A stretch of 64,000 nt of DNA from Clostridium gelidum (lineage in GTDB: Bacteria > Bacillota > Clostridia > Clostridiales > Clostridiaceae), in the NCBI RefSeq assembly GCF_019977655.1, contig NZ_AP024849.1, positions 4,683,001-4,747,000 on the forward strand. The letters are read 5' to 3'. The notes beneath the pieces were generated by a model. It saw only the letters and a program-made list of their open reading frames with translations, ran no database searches and was not told the DNA's origin. Positions 16,898 to 25,050 of this stretch are shown in pieces. A program made the translations under genes and the position numbers. The first letter of the stretch is position 1, and the number at the start of each line of letters is the position of its first letter.

Positions 16898-17651
16898 TTG
16901 AATCACCTCCAACTACTGAAAGTATTTTAAGAATTTCAGTAAAGAATTCTTTTCTACTACCATTTCTTTCAATTTCACAATCTAAAAGTCCATCTTTAAT
17001 AAAAATAATTCTGCTACAATAACTTGCTGCAAAAGCATCATGAGTAACCATAACTATTGTTGCTTCATTTTGTTTATTAAGATCAGAAAGACTGCCTAAA
17101 AGCTCAGTTGAAGATTTTGAATCCAATGCTCCTGTTGGTTCATCTGCTAAAATTAATTCTGGTTCTGTAATAATTGCTCTTGCTGCAGCTGCCCTTTGTT
17201 TTTGTCCCCCTGAAACTTCATATGGATATTTGTTAAGTATATCCTCAATCCCAAGTATAGTACTTATTTTCTTAACCTTTTCTTCTATTAACGTAACACT
17301 TACCTTTGCAAGCGATAAAGGAAGAATTATATTTTCCTTAAGAGTAAGCGTATCCAATAAATTGTAATCTTGAAAAATAAAACCAAGCTTTCTTCGCCTA
17401 AAATTTGATAATTCATCTTCATCAAGATTAATTATACTTTTTCCTCCAATTTTTACAGTTCCATCACTTGGTGTATCAATAGTAGATATTACATTTAATA
17501 ACGTTGATTTTCCTGAACCTGAAGGTCCCATAATACCTAAGAATTCACCTTTCTCTACAGAAAAGGTCACATCCTTTAATGCTTGCGATTCATTTCCACC
17601 AAATTTTGAACTATATACTTTTTTAATATTTCTAACTTCCATTACATTCAT
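16884..17651 (-). CDS. BceA-type ABC transporter ATP-binding protein
   Basis: A 255-residue ATPase of the MacB/LolD/BceA group: Walker A GPSGSGKST, Q-loop FIFQDYNLLDTLTL, signature VSGGQKQRAAAARA, Walker B LILADEPTGALDSKSS and the H-loop MVTHD. AGGAGG lies eight bases upstream of ATG 17651. It partners the permease encoded next, with overlapping reading frames. The promoter region upstream carries four TAAGA repeats suited to a response regulator. Confidence 0.93.
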   Translation of the reverse strand: MNVMEVRNIKKVYSSKFGGNESQALKDVTFSVEKGEFLGIMGPSGSGKSTLLNVISTIDTPSDGTVKIGGKSIINLDEDELSNFRRRKLGFIFQDYNLLDTLTLKENIILPLSLAKVSVTLIEEKVKKISTILGIEDILNKYPYEVSGGQKQRAAAARAIITEPELILADEPTGALDSKSSTELLGSLSDLNKQNEATIVMVTHDAFAASYCSRIIFIKDGLLDCEIERNGSRKEFFTEILKILSVVGGDSNDIV

Positions 17652-17685
17652 AATTATTGCCTCCTCGATTTTTAACTTCAGTTAG

Positions 17686-17738
17686 ATTATATCTGTAGAG
17701 TCTTAATTTGAATCTTAGACCATCTTAATTTCATCTTA
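17686..17738 (-). promoter_or_regulatory. Promoter with four direct repeats upstream of the BceAB-type genes
   Basis: On the minus strand a TATAAT -10 box (complement of 17686-17691) is preceded by four TAAGA units, starting at positions complementary to 17738, 17727, 17717 and 17705, spaced 11, 10 and 12 bp. Three read ATTAAGA. They cover the -35 area, where no good -35 hexamer is seen. This is the layout of an activator-dependent promoter with tandem sites for an OmpR-family regulator; the regulator at 14053 is the obvious candidate. Confidence 0.65.
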
Positions 17739-17824
17739 ATTTAACTTTTTAAATTCTATTATTAACCATTCACCATTTAATATTATAATTTCTTATGCAT
17801 ATTTATTTAATTCTTAAATTAATA

Positions 17825-17874
17825 AAAAAGGTGTGAAATTTAAGATTAAACACTTAAATTTCATACCTTTTTAT
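17825..17874 (-). terminator. Terminator of the fab-acc operon
   Basis: A 20-bp stem (17825-17844 with 17853-17872, one G-U) with an 8-base loop, flanked by T-runs on both strands. It follows the accA stop codon by about 25 bases and could also stop transcription from the other side. Confidence 0.9.
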
Positions 17875-17899
17875 TTATAATATATAAATTTTAATTCCA

Positions 17900-18718
17900 T
17901 TAATAAAAATTTCCCATCGCTCTAAATTTATCATATCTTTCGCTAATCAATGTATCTAAATCTTTTTCTCTTAATTCTGTTAAGGAATCTAAGATACTTT
18001 TTTTCATAACTTCTGCAAGTTTAGCTGGATTTTTATGAGCTCCACCTCTAGGTTCCTTTATCACATCATCAATTATGTTAAAACCCTTTAAATCTTTGGC
18101 AGTAATTTTCATAACTGTTGCTGCTTCTTTAGCTCTAGACGCATCTTTCCATAATATCGAAGCAAATCCTTCTGGTGTAAGAATAGAATATACAGAATGC
18201 TCTAACATAAAAATTCTATCAGCTACAGCTAATGCTAATGCTCCACCGCTACCACCTTCACCTGTAATTATAGAAATTATAGGAGTCTTTAATCTACTTA
18301 ATTCAAAAAGATTGTTTGCTATAGCTTGCCCTTGACCTCTTTCTTCTGCTCCAATACCTGGAAATGCTCCTGGCGTATCTACAAAACAAATTATAGGTCT
18401 TTTGAATTTTTCAGCTTGCTTCATAAGTCTTAGTGCTTTTCTATAGCCCTCTGGATTGGGCATCCCAAAATTTCTTTCTATGTTTTCAATAGTATTTGAA
18501 CCTTTTGTTATTGCAATAACTGTCACATTTATATCATTAAATGATGCAATTCCGCCAATTATAGACTTATCATCTCCAAAAGTTCTATCCCCATGAAATT
18601 CAATAAAATCTTTAAATATATTGTCTATATAATATTTTCCATTAGGTCTGTCTTTATGCCTTGCAATTTCAACGTTTTCCCATGGTGTTGTATTTATTTT
18701 TATAAAGTCTTTATCCAT
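17900..18718 (-). CDS. accA: Acetyl-CoA carboxylase carboxyltransferase subunit alpha
   Basis: A 272-residue crotonase-fold subunit. With AccD it transfers the carboxyl group from carboxybiotin to acetyl-CoA, giving malonyl-CoA. Recognisable segments are RHKDRPNGKYYIDNIFKDF, FHGDRTFGDD, FVDTPGAFPGIGAEERGQGQ and the oxyanion-hole GEGGSGGALALAVADR. It is shorter than the E. coli protein (319 residues) mainly at the N-terminus, as in other clostridia. The start overlaps the accD stop region by 8 bases. It is the last gene of the operon and is followed by a strong terminator. Confidence 0.96.
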   Translation of the reverse strand: MDKDFIKINTTPWENVEIARHKDRPNGKYYIDNIFKDFIEFHGDRTFGDDKSIIGGIASFNDINVTVIAITKGSNTIENIERNFGMPNPEGYRKALRLMKQAEKFKRPIICFVDTPGAFPGIGAEERGQGQAIANNLFELSRLKTPIISIITGEGGSGGALALAVADRIFMLEHSVYSILTPEGFASILWKDASRAKEAATVMKITAKDLKGFNIIDDVIKEPRGGAHKNPAKLAEVMKKSILDSLTELREKDLDTLISERYDKFRAMGNFY

Positions 18719-19592
18719 AATTCCTCACTCCATGTAAAATAAGAATTTTATATATACATGCTCTCATGTTCTTTCTTTCAACAATGCTATCTACAAAACC
18801 CTTTTGTAGTAAAAATTCCGCTTTTTGAAAATCATCAGGAAGACTTTCTTTAATTGTATTTTCAATTACTCTTCTTCCTGCAAATCCAACTAATGCATCA
18901 GGTTCACTTAAAATAATGTCACCTTCCATGGCAAAGCTCGCTGTTACGCCTCCAGTAGTCGGGTCTGTCAATACTGAAATATATAAAAGACCAGCTTCAT
19001 CATGTCTTGCAAGTGCTGCACTTACCTTAGCCATTTGCATAAGTGAAAATATTCCTTCTTGCATTCTTGCACCACCTGATGCTGTAAAAATAATAACTGG
19101 AAGTTTATTTTCTGTAGCATATTCCACAAGTCTTGTAATCTTTTCTCCAACTACAGTTCCCATGCTTCCCATCATAAAGAAACTATCCATAATTGCACAA
19201 GCCACATTTGTTCCATTTAATTGTCCAACACCAGTAACAACTGCTTCTGTACTATCTGTTTTTGATTTCCCAATCTTTAATTTATCTTCATAACCTTCAA
19301 AGTTTAGTGGATTTGTAGTTTTTAATTCTCTCCATAATTCTTTAAAAGTATGCTTATCAAAGAATATCCCTACTCTTTCTTTTGCATTTAATCTAAAATG
19401 ATGACCACAAGATGTACAAACATATTTAGAATTTTCCAAGTCTTCAGCATAAATCATTGCATTACATTTATCACATTTAGTCCACATTCCTGACGGAATA
19501 TTAGGCTTTTCTAAAGCTTCTTCAACACTTTTTTTTATTACTGAAGGCTTAACAGTCGCATATTGCCTTTTTGTAAATAAATCCTTAAGCAT
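18711..19592 (-). CDS. accD: Acetyl-CoA carboxylase carboxyltransferase subunit beta
   Basis: A 293-residue subunit with an N-terminal four-cysteine zinc ribbon (Cys40, Cys43, Cys59, Cys62 in TKCDKC and CTSCGHH) followed by the crotonase-like carboxyltransferase domain, including ASGGARMQEGIFSLMQMAK and DPTTGGVTASFAM. It forms the A2B2 carboxyltransferase with AccA. The gene overlaps accC and accA by 8 bases each, so the three are probably translationally coupled. Confidence 0.96.
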   Translation of the reverse strand: MLKDLFTKRQYATVKPSVIKKSVEEALEKPNIPSGMWTKCDKCNAMIYAEDLENSKYVCTSCGHHFRLNAKERVGIFFDKHTFKELWRELKTTNPLNFEGYEDKLKIGKSKTDSTEAVVTGVGQLNGTNVACAIMDSFFMMGSMGTVVGEKITRLVEYATENKLPVIIFTASGGARMQEGIFSLMQMAKVSAALARHDEAGLLYISVLTDPTTGGVTASFAMEGDIILSEPDALVGFAGRRVIENTIKESLPDDFQKAEFLLQKGFVDSIVERKNMRACIYKILILHGVRNYG

Positions 19593-20937
19593 CCTTCTTC
19601 ACCATCTTTTCTGATAAAAATGAAGTATCATAATCTCCTTCTAAGAATTCCTTGCTTTCAAGTATAGATAATTCAAAATTAATGTTAGTCTTTACTCCAC
19701 CTACTGCAAATTCTGATAATGCTCTATGCATTTTTACAATGGCTTCATTTCTATCATTTCCGAAAGTGATTACCTTAGCTATCATAGAATCATAACAATG
19801 TGGTATTTTATATCCACAAAATATTGCTGAATCTATTCTTACGCCTAAGCCACCCGGAACACAAAGTTCTTCTATAGTTCCTGGACATGGTCTAAAATCA
19901 TGTTCTGGATCTTCTGCATTAATTCTACATTCTATAGCGTGACCTTTAAGCTTTATATCTTCTTGAGTATATCTAAGCTTTTCTCCATCTGCTATTCTTA
20001 ATTGCTCTTTTACTAAATCTATACCTGTAATCATCTCCGTAATTGGATGTTCTACTTGTATTCTTGTATTCATTTCCATGAAATAGTAATTATTGTCTTT
20101 ATCAAATAAAAATTCTATAGTTCCTGCATTTTTATAATCTACAGCAAGAGCTGCCATCTTTGCAGCTTCACCCATTTTAGCACGTAATTCTTCACTTAAT
20201 ACATTAGATGGTGCTTCTTCTAAAACCTTTTGGTTTTTTCTTTGCATTGAACATTCTCTTTCACCTAAATGTATTACATGCCCATATTCATCAGCTAATA
20301 TTTGAAATTCAATATGTTTTGGTTTTTGAACAAATTTTTCTAAATATAATGTATCATCTCCAAAGCAAGCTTTTGCTTCTGCTTTAGCTGTTTTGAATCC
20401 CATTAAGAATTCTTCATCATTATAAGCAATTCTTATTCCTTTTCCACCGCCACCTGCTGCTGCTTTTATCATTACAGGATATCCGATGTTTTTTCCTAGT
20501 TCTAATGCGTGTGCTTCATCTCTTATTACCCCTTCATATCCTGGTACTACTGGAACATTACAAGACTTCATGATTTCTCTAGCCTTTGCCTTATTTCCTA
20601 TCCATTCAATGGTTTCATAATCAGGTCCTATAAACTTTATATTACATTGTCTACACATCTTTGCAAACTTTGGATTTTCTGACAAAAATCCAAACCCTGG
20701 ATGTATAGCATCCGCACCAGTTAAAACACATGCACTTAAAATGTTAGCTATATTTAAATAACTATCTTTAGGCATTGCAGGTCCAATACATACAGCTTCA
20801 TCTGCAAGTTGCGTATGAAGTGCTTCTTTATCTATTTCTGAATAAACAGCAACTGTACTTATTCCCATTTCTCTACATGCTCTAATTATTCTAACCGCAA
20901 TTTCGCCTCTATTGGCAATCAGTACTTTCTTGAACAT
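19585..20937 (-). CDS. accC: Biotin carboxylase subunit of acetyl-CoA carboxylase
   Basis: A 450-residue ATP-grasp enzyme that carboxylates the biotin on AccB using ATP and bicarbonate. The N-terminus is MFKKVLIANRGEIAVRIIRA. The glycine-rich ATP lid AAAGGGGKGIRIA, the catalytic region HLGERECSMQRKNQKVLEE and EMNTRIQVEHPITEMITG are present. ATG 20937 has GGATAGGTG upstream; the frame opens three codons earlier at a GTG. The length equals that of the family. Confidence 0.96.
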   Translation of the reverse strand: MFKKVLIANRGEIAVRIIRACREMGISTVAVYSEIDKEALHTQLADEAVCIGPAMPKDSYLNIANILSACVLTGADAIHPGFGFLSENPKFAKMCRQCNIKFIGPDYETIEWIGNKAKAREIMKSCNVPVVPGYEGVIRDEAHALELGKNIGYPVMIKAAAGGGGKGIRIAYNDEEFLMGFKTAKAEAKACFGDDTLYLEKFVQKPKHIEFQILADEYGHVIHLGERECSMQRKNQKVLEEAPSNVLSEELRAKMGEAAKMAALAVDYKNAGTIEFLFDKDNNYYFMEMNTRIQVEHPITEMITGIDLVKEQLRIADGEKLRYTQEDIKLKGHAIECRINAEDPEHDFRPCPGTIEELCVPGGLGVRIDSAIFCGYKIPHCYDSMIAKVITFGNDRNEAIVKMHRALSEFAVGGVKTNINFELSILESKEFLEGDYDTSFLSEKMVKKDA

Positions 20938-20946
20938 TTTTATCAC

Positions 20947-21375
20947 CTATCCTATTGCAAAAAGTATTTCCGCTTCACAAACTGTTTTTCCATCAACTGT
21001 AGCTATTCCTTTTCCAATGCCTATTGGTCCTTTAAGTCTTGTAATTTCACAATATAATTCTAATTTATCGCCAGGTACTACTTTACTCTTAAATCTTACT
21101 TTATTTGTACCTGCAAATAAAGGTATTTTTCCTTTAAATTCATCCATTGATAAAATTGCAACTGCTCCTGCTTGAGCTAATGCTTCTAATATAAGCACGC
21201 CAGGCATGACTGGCTCTACTGGAAAATGGCCATTAAAAAATTCTTCATTAGCAGAAACATTTTTATATGCTCTTACAAATTTTTTCTCTCCTATTTCCAT
21301 TTCAATAACTCTATCAACTAATAAAAACGGATATCTATGAGGTAATATTTCTTTTATTTCTTGTATATTAAGCAA
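20947..21375 (-). CDS. fabZ: 3-hydroxyacyl-ACP dehydratase
   Basis: A 142-residue hot-dog-fold dehydratase that removes water from 3-hydroxyacyl-ACP to give trans-2-enoyl-ACP. The active-site motif GHFPVEPVMPG carries His50, and Glu64 follows in LILEALAQAG; LPHRYPFLLVDRV is the family N-terminus. Only three bases separate it from accB and nine from accC. No FabA or FabM gene is seen nearby, so this locus does not explain unsaturated fatty-acid synthesis. Confidence 0.96.
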   Translation of the reverse strand: MLNIQEIKEILPHRYPFLLVDRVIEMEIGEKKFVRAYKNVSANEEFFNGHFPVEPVMPGVLILEALAQAGAVAILSMDEFKGKIPLFAGTNKVRFKSKVVPGDKLELYCEITRLKGPIGIGKGIATVDGKTVCEAEILFAIG

Positions 21376-21378
21376 TTT

Positions 21379-21906
21379 CTATTCCCCCTTAATCTTAAAT
21401 AGTGGTTGACCGTATTCTACCATATCTCCATCGTTAACTAAACGTTCAACAATTACTCCACTATATTCACTTTCTATTTCATTCATAAGTTTCATAGCTT
21501 CAATTATACAAATAACTTTTCCTTTTGGAATCGCATCTCCACTTCCTACAAAAGCTGGGCTCTCTGGTGATGCTGAAGAATAAAATGTTCCTACCATAGG
21601 AGATTTTATAACACTTATATTCTTATCTTCTATAACGATCTCTTTTTCTGTAGCTTTTAACTCTTCGTTTTTTACTACATGAATTTCTGATTTTTCTATT
21701 GAATTAACTGAATTTAATACAGCATTAATATTATCCACATTATTTGCGTTATTAGCATTACTCAATTTATTCAAATTATTATCAGATACACCTCTGTTTA
21801 ATGATTTATCCATTTTTATATGGTCATTGCCACTTGTAAGCTCAAAAAAAGCTAAGTTTGATGAATCAACTAATTTAATAAGTTCTTTAATTTTTTCAAA
21901 GTCCAT
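21379..21906 (-). CDS. accB: Biotin carboxyl carrier protein of acetyl-CoA carboxylase
   Basis: A 175-residue carrier. The C-terminal biotinyl domain has the motif EAMKLMNEIES with the biotin-accepting Lys139. A short N-terminal helical segment (MDFEKIKELIKLVDSS) is joined to it by a long Asn/Val/Lys-rich linker (about residues 40-95). AGGAGG lies upstream of the start. A short R1 copy containing a terminator-like hairpin separates it from fabF, so its expression relative to the upstream genes may be damped. Confidence 0.95.
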   Translation of the reverse strand: MDFEKIKELIKLVDSSNLAFFELTSGNDHIKMDKSLNRGVSDNNLNKLSNANNANNVDNINAVLNSVNSIEKSEIHVVKNEELKATEKEIVIEDKNISVIKSPMVGTFYSSASPESPAFVGSGDAIPKGKVICIIEAMKLMNEIESEYSGVIVERLVNDGDMVEYGQPLFKIKGE

Positions 21907-21927
21907 AAATATATCCTCCTATAATTA

Positions 21928-21996
21928 GGACATCTTCAAAAAAAATACTTAGCCAAAGATACTCATATAGCACCTTTGACTTTTATTTTTTTGAAT
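21928..21996. repeat. Short R1-type element between fabF and accB
   Basis: About 70 bp with R1-like inverted ends: AGGACATCTTCAAAAAAAAT on the left and the complement of ACGGCATATTCAAAAAAATA on the right. Its centre is a strong hairpin, annotated separately. Confidence 0.6.
21937..21981 (-). terminator. Terminator-like hairpin inside the fab-acc operon
   Basis: A 13-bp uninterrupted stem with three G-U pairs (21951-21963 with 21969-21981) and a 5-base loop. On the minus strand it is followed after five bases by eight T (complement of 21938-21945). It lies between fabF and accB, so it would act as a partial terminator or as an RNA 3'-end protector within the operon. It is part of an R1 repeat. 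Confidence 0.55.
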
Positions 21997-22004
21997 ATGC
22001 CGTA

Positions 22005-23240
22005 TTACTTCCACTTCTTTAAAAGTAAAGTTGCATTATGTCCACCAAATCCTAATGAATTTGTAAGTGCATATTCTAATTCTTGTTTTCTTCCAACATT
22101 AGGTACATAATCTAAATCTAATTCTTCATCTTTAATTTCATATCCAATTGTTGGTGGAATGAATCCTTCTTGAAGAGCTTTTGCACATATTATTGCTTCA
22201 ATTGCTCCTGCTGCTCCAAGTAAATGACCAGTCATAGATTTTGTTGAAGATATTGGAACCTTATATGCAGTTTCTCCAAATGCTTTTTTTATAGCTGCTG
22301 TTTCAAATTGATCATTTAATGGTGTTGAAGTTCCATGAGCATTTATATAAGAAACATCCTCTGGCTTAATTCCAGCTTCAGCTATAGCATCTTTCATAGC
22401 CCTTGCAGCCCCACTACCTTCTGGATCTGGAGATGTAATGTGATACGCATCACAAGTTGAACCATATCCAACTATTTCAGCTATAATATTTGCGCCTCTA
22501 GATTCTGCATGTTCTAAAGATTCAAGAACTACAAGTCCTGCACCTTCACCCATTACAAATCCACTTCTTTCCTTATCAAAAGGAATAGATGCTCTCTTAG
22601 GATTATTATCCGAATTTAATGCCTTCATGCTATGGAATCCACTAATTGCAAGTCTTGTTATTGATGCTTCTGTTCCACCTGCAAGCATTACATCTGCATA
22701 ACCATGCTTGATTGTTCTAAATGCATCTCCAATATTATTAGTTCCTGTAGCACAAGCAGTTACTGCTGATGTACAAGGTCCTTTTAAACCATATTTAATA
22801 GCTACATTTCCTGCGCCTAAATTTATTATTGCCTTAGTAATAAAGAATGGTGTTAATCTTCTTGTTTTTCCAGTAGCCAGCTTACTGCATTCATCTTCAA
22901 TAGTTTCAAATCCACCGATTCCAGATCCTAGCATTACCCCAAATCTCTCTAAATTTTCTTTTTCTAAATCTATTCCAGAATCATTTATTGCTTCCTCTGC
23001 TGCAACTAAACCAAATTGAGCAAATCTGTCTAATCTTTTAGCTTCTTTTTTACCAATTAAAGTATCTGGATCAAAATCTTTAACCTCTGCTGCAATTTTT
23101 ACATCTATTAAATCTTGATCTATTAAAGTAATAAAATCTATCCCTAATTTGCCTTCTTTTGCATTATTCCAAAATGTATTTACATCATTTCCTATAGGAG
23201 TTAAAGCTCCCATTCCCGTAATAACAACTCTTCTTTCCAT
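22005..23240 (-). CDS. fabF: 3-oxoacyl-ACP synthase II
   Basis: A 411-residue condensing enzyme that elongates acyl-ACP with malonyl-ACP. The catalytic Cys163 sits in AVTACATGTNN; the two His residues are in INAHGTSTPLND and in SMTGHLLGAAGA. The length is normal for the KAS I/II family. It lies 18 bp downstream of fabG in the operon, with a short repeat of about 70 bp and a hairpin after it. Confidence 0.96.
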   Translation of the reverse strand: MERRVVITGMGALTPIGNDVNTFWNNAKEGKLGIDFITLIDQDLIDVKIAAEVKDFDPDTLIGKKEAKRLDRFAQFGLVAAEEAINDSGIDLEKENLERFGVMLGSGIGGFETIEDECSKLATGKTRRLTPFFITKAIINLGAGNVAIKYGLKGPCTSAVTACATGTNNIGDAFRTIKHGYADVMLAGGTEASITRLAISGFHSMKALNSDNNPKRASIPFDKERSGFVMGEGAGLVVLESLEHAESRGANIIAEIVGYGSTCDAYHITSPDPEGSGAARAMKDAIAEAGIKPEDVSYINAHGTSTPLNDQFETAAIKKAFGETAYKVPISSTKSMTGHLLGAAGAIEAIICAKALQEGFIPPTIGYEIKDEELDLDYVPNVGRKQELEYALTNSLGFGGHNATLLLKKWK

Positions 23241-23258
23241 AACTCAACTCTTCCTCCA

Positions 23259-23999
23259 TTACATTAACATTCCACCATCAACTTGGATAACTTGACCAGT
23301 AATATAGTCAGAGCTTTCACTTGCAAGGAAAGCTACAACATTTGCTACATCCTCTGGGTTTCCAAATCTCTTAAGTGGTATATTTTTCTTTGCTTCTTCT
23401 TTAACTTTATCATTTAACTCATGTGTCATATCTGTTTCAATAAATCCTGGTGCTACTGCATTTACAGTAATCCCTCTAGAACCAACTTCTCTAGCAAGTG
23501 ACTTTGTCATTCCAATTACCCCAGCCTTAGATGCCGCATAATTAACTTGCCCTGCATTTCCTGTAAGTCCAACTACTGATGACATATTTATTATCTTTCC
23601 ATGTTTTTGCTTAACCATAATTGGAGTAATAGCCTTTAAACAATTAAATACTCCCTTTAAGTTTACATCAATAACACTATCAAAATCTTCTTCTTTCATT
23701 CTAAGTATTAATGTGTCCTTTGTAATTCCCGCATTGTTTACAATAATATCAATATTCCCAAATCTCTCTTTAGCTAATGATACAAGATTTTCTACTTCTT
23801 GTAATTTAGAAATATCTCCTTTTACACTTAGAACTTCAACGCCCATTTCTTTTATTTCATTTTCAACTTCTAATGCTTCTTTTTCGCTGCTTCTATAGTT
23901 TAAAACTATATTAGCTCCAAGAGATGCAAACTTTAAAGCAATAGCTTTTCCTAGCCCTCTTGATGCTCCTGTAATTATAGCACACTTTCCTTTTAACAT
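23259..23999 (-). CDS. fabG: 3-oxoacyl-ACP reductase
   Basis: A 246-residue short-chain dehydrogenase that reduces 3-oxoacyl-ACP with NADPH. The cofactor motif TGASRGLGKA is at the N-terminus, NNAGIT is in the middle, and the catalytic Ser/Tyr/Lys lie in NMSSVVGLTGNAGQVNYAASK. ATG 23999 has GGGAGG upstream; the frame is open nine codons further without a ribosome binding site. An R2 repeat fills the gap to fabD. Confidence 0.96.
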   Translation of the reverse strand: MLKGKCAIITGASRGLGKAIALKFASLGANIVLNYRSSEKEALEVENEIKEMGVEVLSVKGDISKLQEVENLVSLAKERFGNIDIIVNNAGITKDTLILRMKEEDFDSVIDVNLKGVFNCLKAITPIMVKQKHGKIINMSSVVGLTGNAGQVNYAASKAGVIGMTKSLAREVGSRGITVNAVAPGFIETDMTHELNDKVKEEAKKNIPLKRFGNPEDVANVVAFLASESSDYITGQVIQVDGGMLM

Positions 24000-24003
24000 A
24001 ATT

Positions 24004-24147
24004 ACCTCCCTTAATTCAATTGACAATGTACAATTAACAATTAATGAACAAATTCTTTCAGAATTTGAAAAACATAATTTTTAGAAAGCCTTTCAGTATT
24101 TCATCCTTCGCTGACAATTGTCAATTGTTAATTGTTAATTGCAATGA
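24004..24147. repeat. R2 repeat between fabG and fabD
   Basis: Ends of the CAATTGACAATGTACAATTA and CAATTGTCAATTGTTAATTG kind are inverted relative to each other. On the minus strand the interior reads AAGGATGAAATACTGAAAGG then TTTCTAAAAAT, which matches the copy at 43556-43722 with few changes. The minus-strand beginning of the element lies inside fabD: its last codons and TGA stop (24121-24123) are formed by the AATTAACAATTGA repeat. Confidence 0.75.
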
Positions 24148-25050
24148 TTCCATATCTTCTACATTTAAAAGATTTGCACTTTTATTAATTTTCTTAACAA
24201 ATCCCCTAAGTGCCTTACCTGGTCCAACTTCAACAAATGTGTCTACACCACTATCTATCATATGATTTATAGTTTTCTCAAAAAGTACTGATGTTCTTAT
24301 ATGTTTTTTAAGTAAATCTCTAACGTCATCATTTGGTTCATAAGGAAGTCCCTTAACATTTGAATATACTATTTTATTAAGTTCTTTAATATTTACAGTT
24401 TTTATAGTATTAAAGAATTCTTCACTTGCAGGTTCAAGAAGTGAGCTATGGAATGGTCCACTAACTTTTAGTGGAATCCCAAGACCCCCAAGTTCTTTTG
24501 CTATCTTTACAGCTTCATCAATTGCTTCATTTTCACCCGAAACTACTATTTGGCCTGGGCAATTAAAATTAGCACCTTCTATTATTCCAAATTCCCCTGC
24601 TTTAGTTAATAATTCTTTTAATTTTTCATCGTTTAGCTTTAGAACAGCAGCCATTTTCCCAAGTCCTTTTGGAAGTGCACTTCCCATAATTCTTCCTCTT
24701 TCTTTTATGAGTAATAATCCCTCTTCTAAAGAAAGTGCTCCTCCATATATTAATGCTACATATTCTCCTAAACTAAGTCCTGCCGCATAATCCGCTTCAA
24801 TGCCGTTTATTTCTAAAGCCTTTAATGCAATAAGAGAAGCAACAACTATTAATGGCTGTGCATTTTCTGTTGCAGTAATAAGTTCTTCAGGTCCCTCAAA
24901 CATCATTTTCTTTATAGGCATATTTAAAATTTCTTCACTACGATCTAAAATTCCTTTACATTCAGGTATATTTTCACAAAGTTCTTTTGCCATTCCAATA
25001 GTTTGAACCCCTTGGCCAGGAAAAAGAAATGCAGTTTTCTTACTATTCAT
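24121..25050 (-). CDS. fabD: Malonyl-CoA:ACP transacylase
   Basis: A 309-residue enzyme that loads malonate onto ACP. FPGQGVQTIGM is at the N-terminus, the catalytic Ser is in AGLSLGEYVAL, and the active-site His is in VSGPFHSSLLEPA. ATG 25050 has GGAGGACAAA upstream; the frame is open 18 codons further, into fabK. It overlaps fabK by 8 bases. The C-terminal residues LQLTINN and the stop codon are written in the terminal sequence of an R2 repeat, so the natural C-terminus was probably altered by the insertion. Confidence 0.95.
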   Translation of the reverse strand: MNSKKTAFLFPGQGVQTIGMAKELCENIPECKGILDRSEEILNMPIKKMMFEGPEELITATENAQPLIVVASLIALKALEINGIEADYAAGLSLGEYVALIYGGALSLEEGLLLIKERGRIMGSALPKGLGKMAAVLKLNDEKLKELLTKAGEFGIIEGANFNCPGQIVVSGENEAIDEAVKIAKELGGLGIPLKVSGPFHSSLLEPASEEFFNTIKTVNIKELNKIVYSNVKGLPYEPNDDVRDLLKKHIRTSVLFEKTINHMIDSGVDTFVEVGPGKALRGFVKKINKSANLLNVEDMESLQLTINN

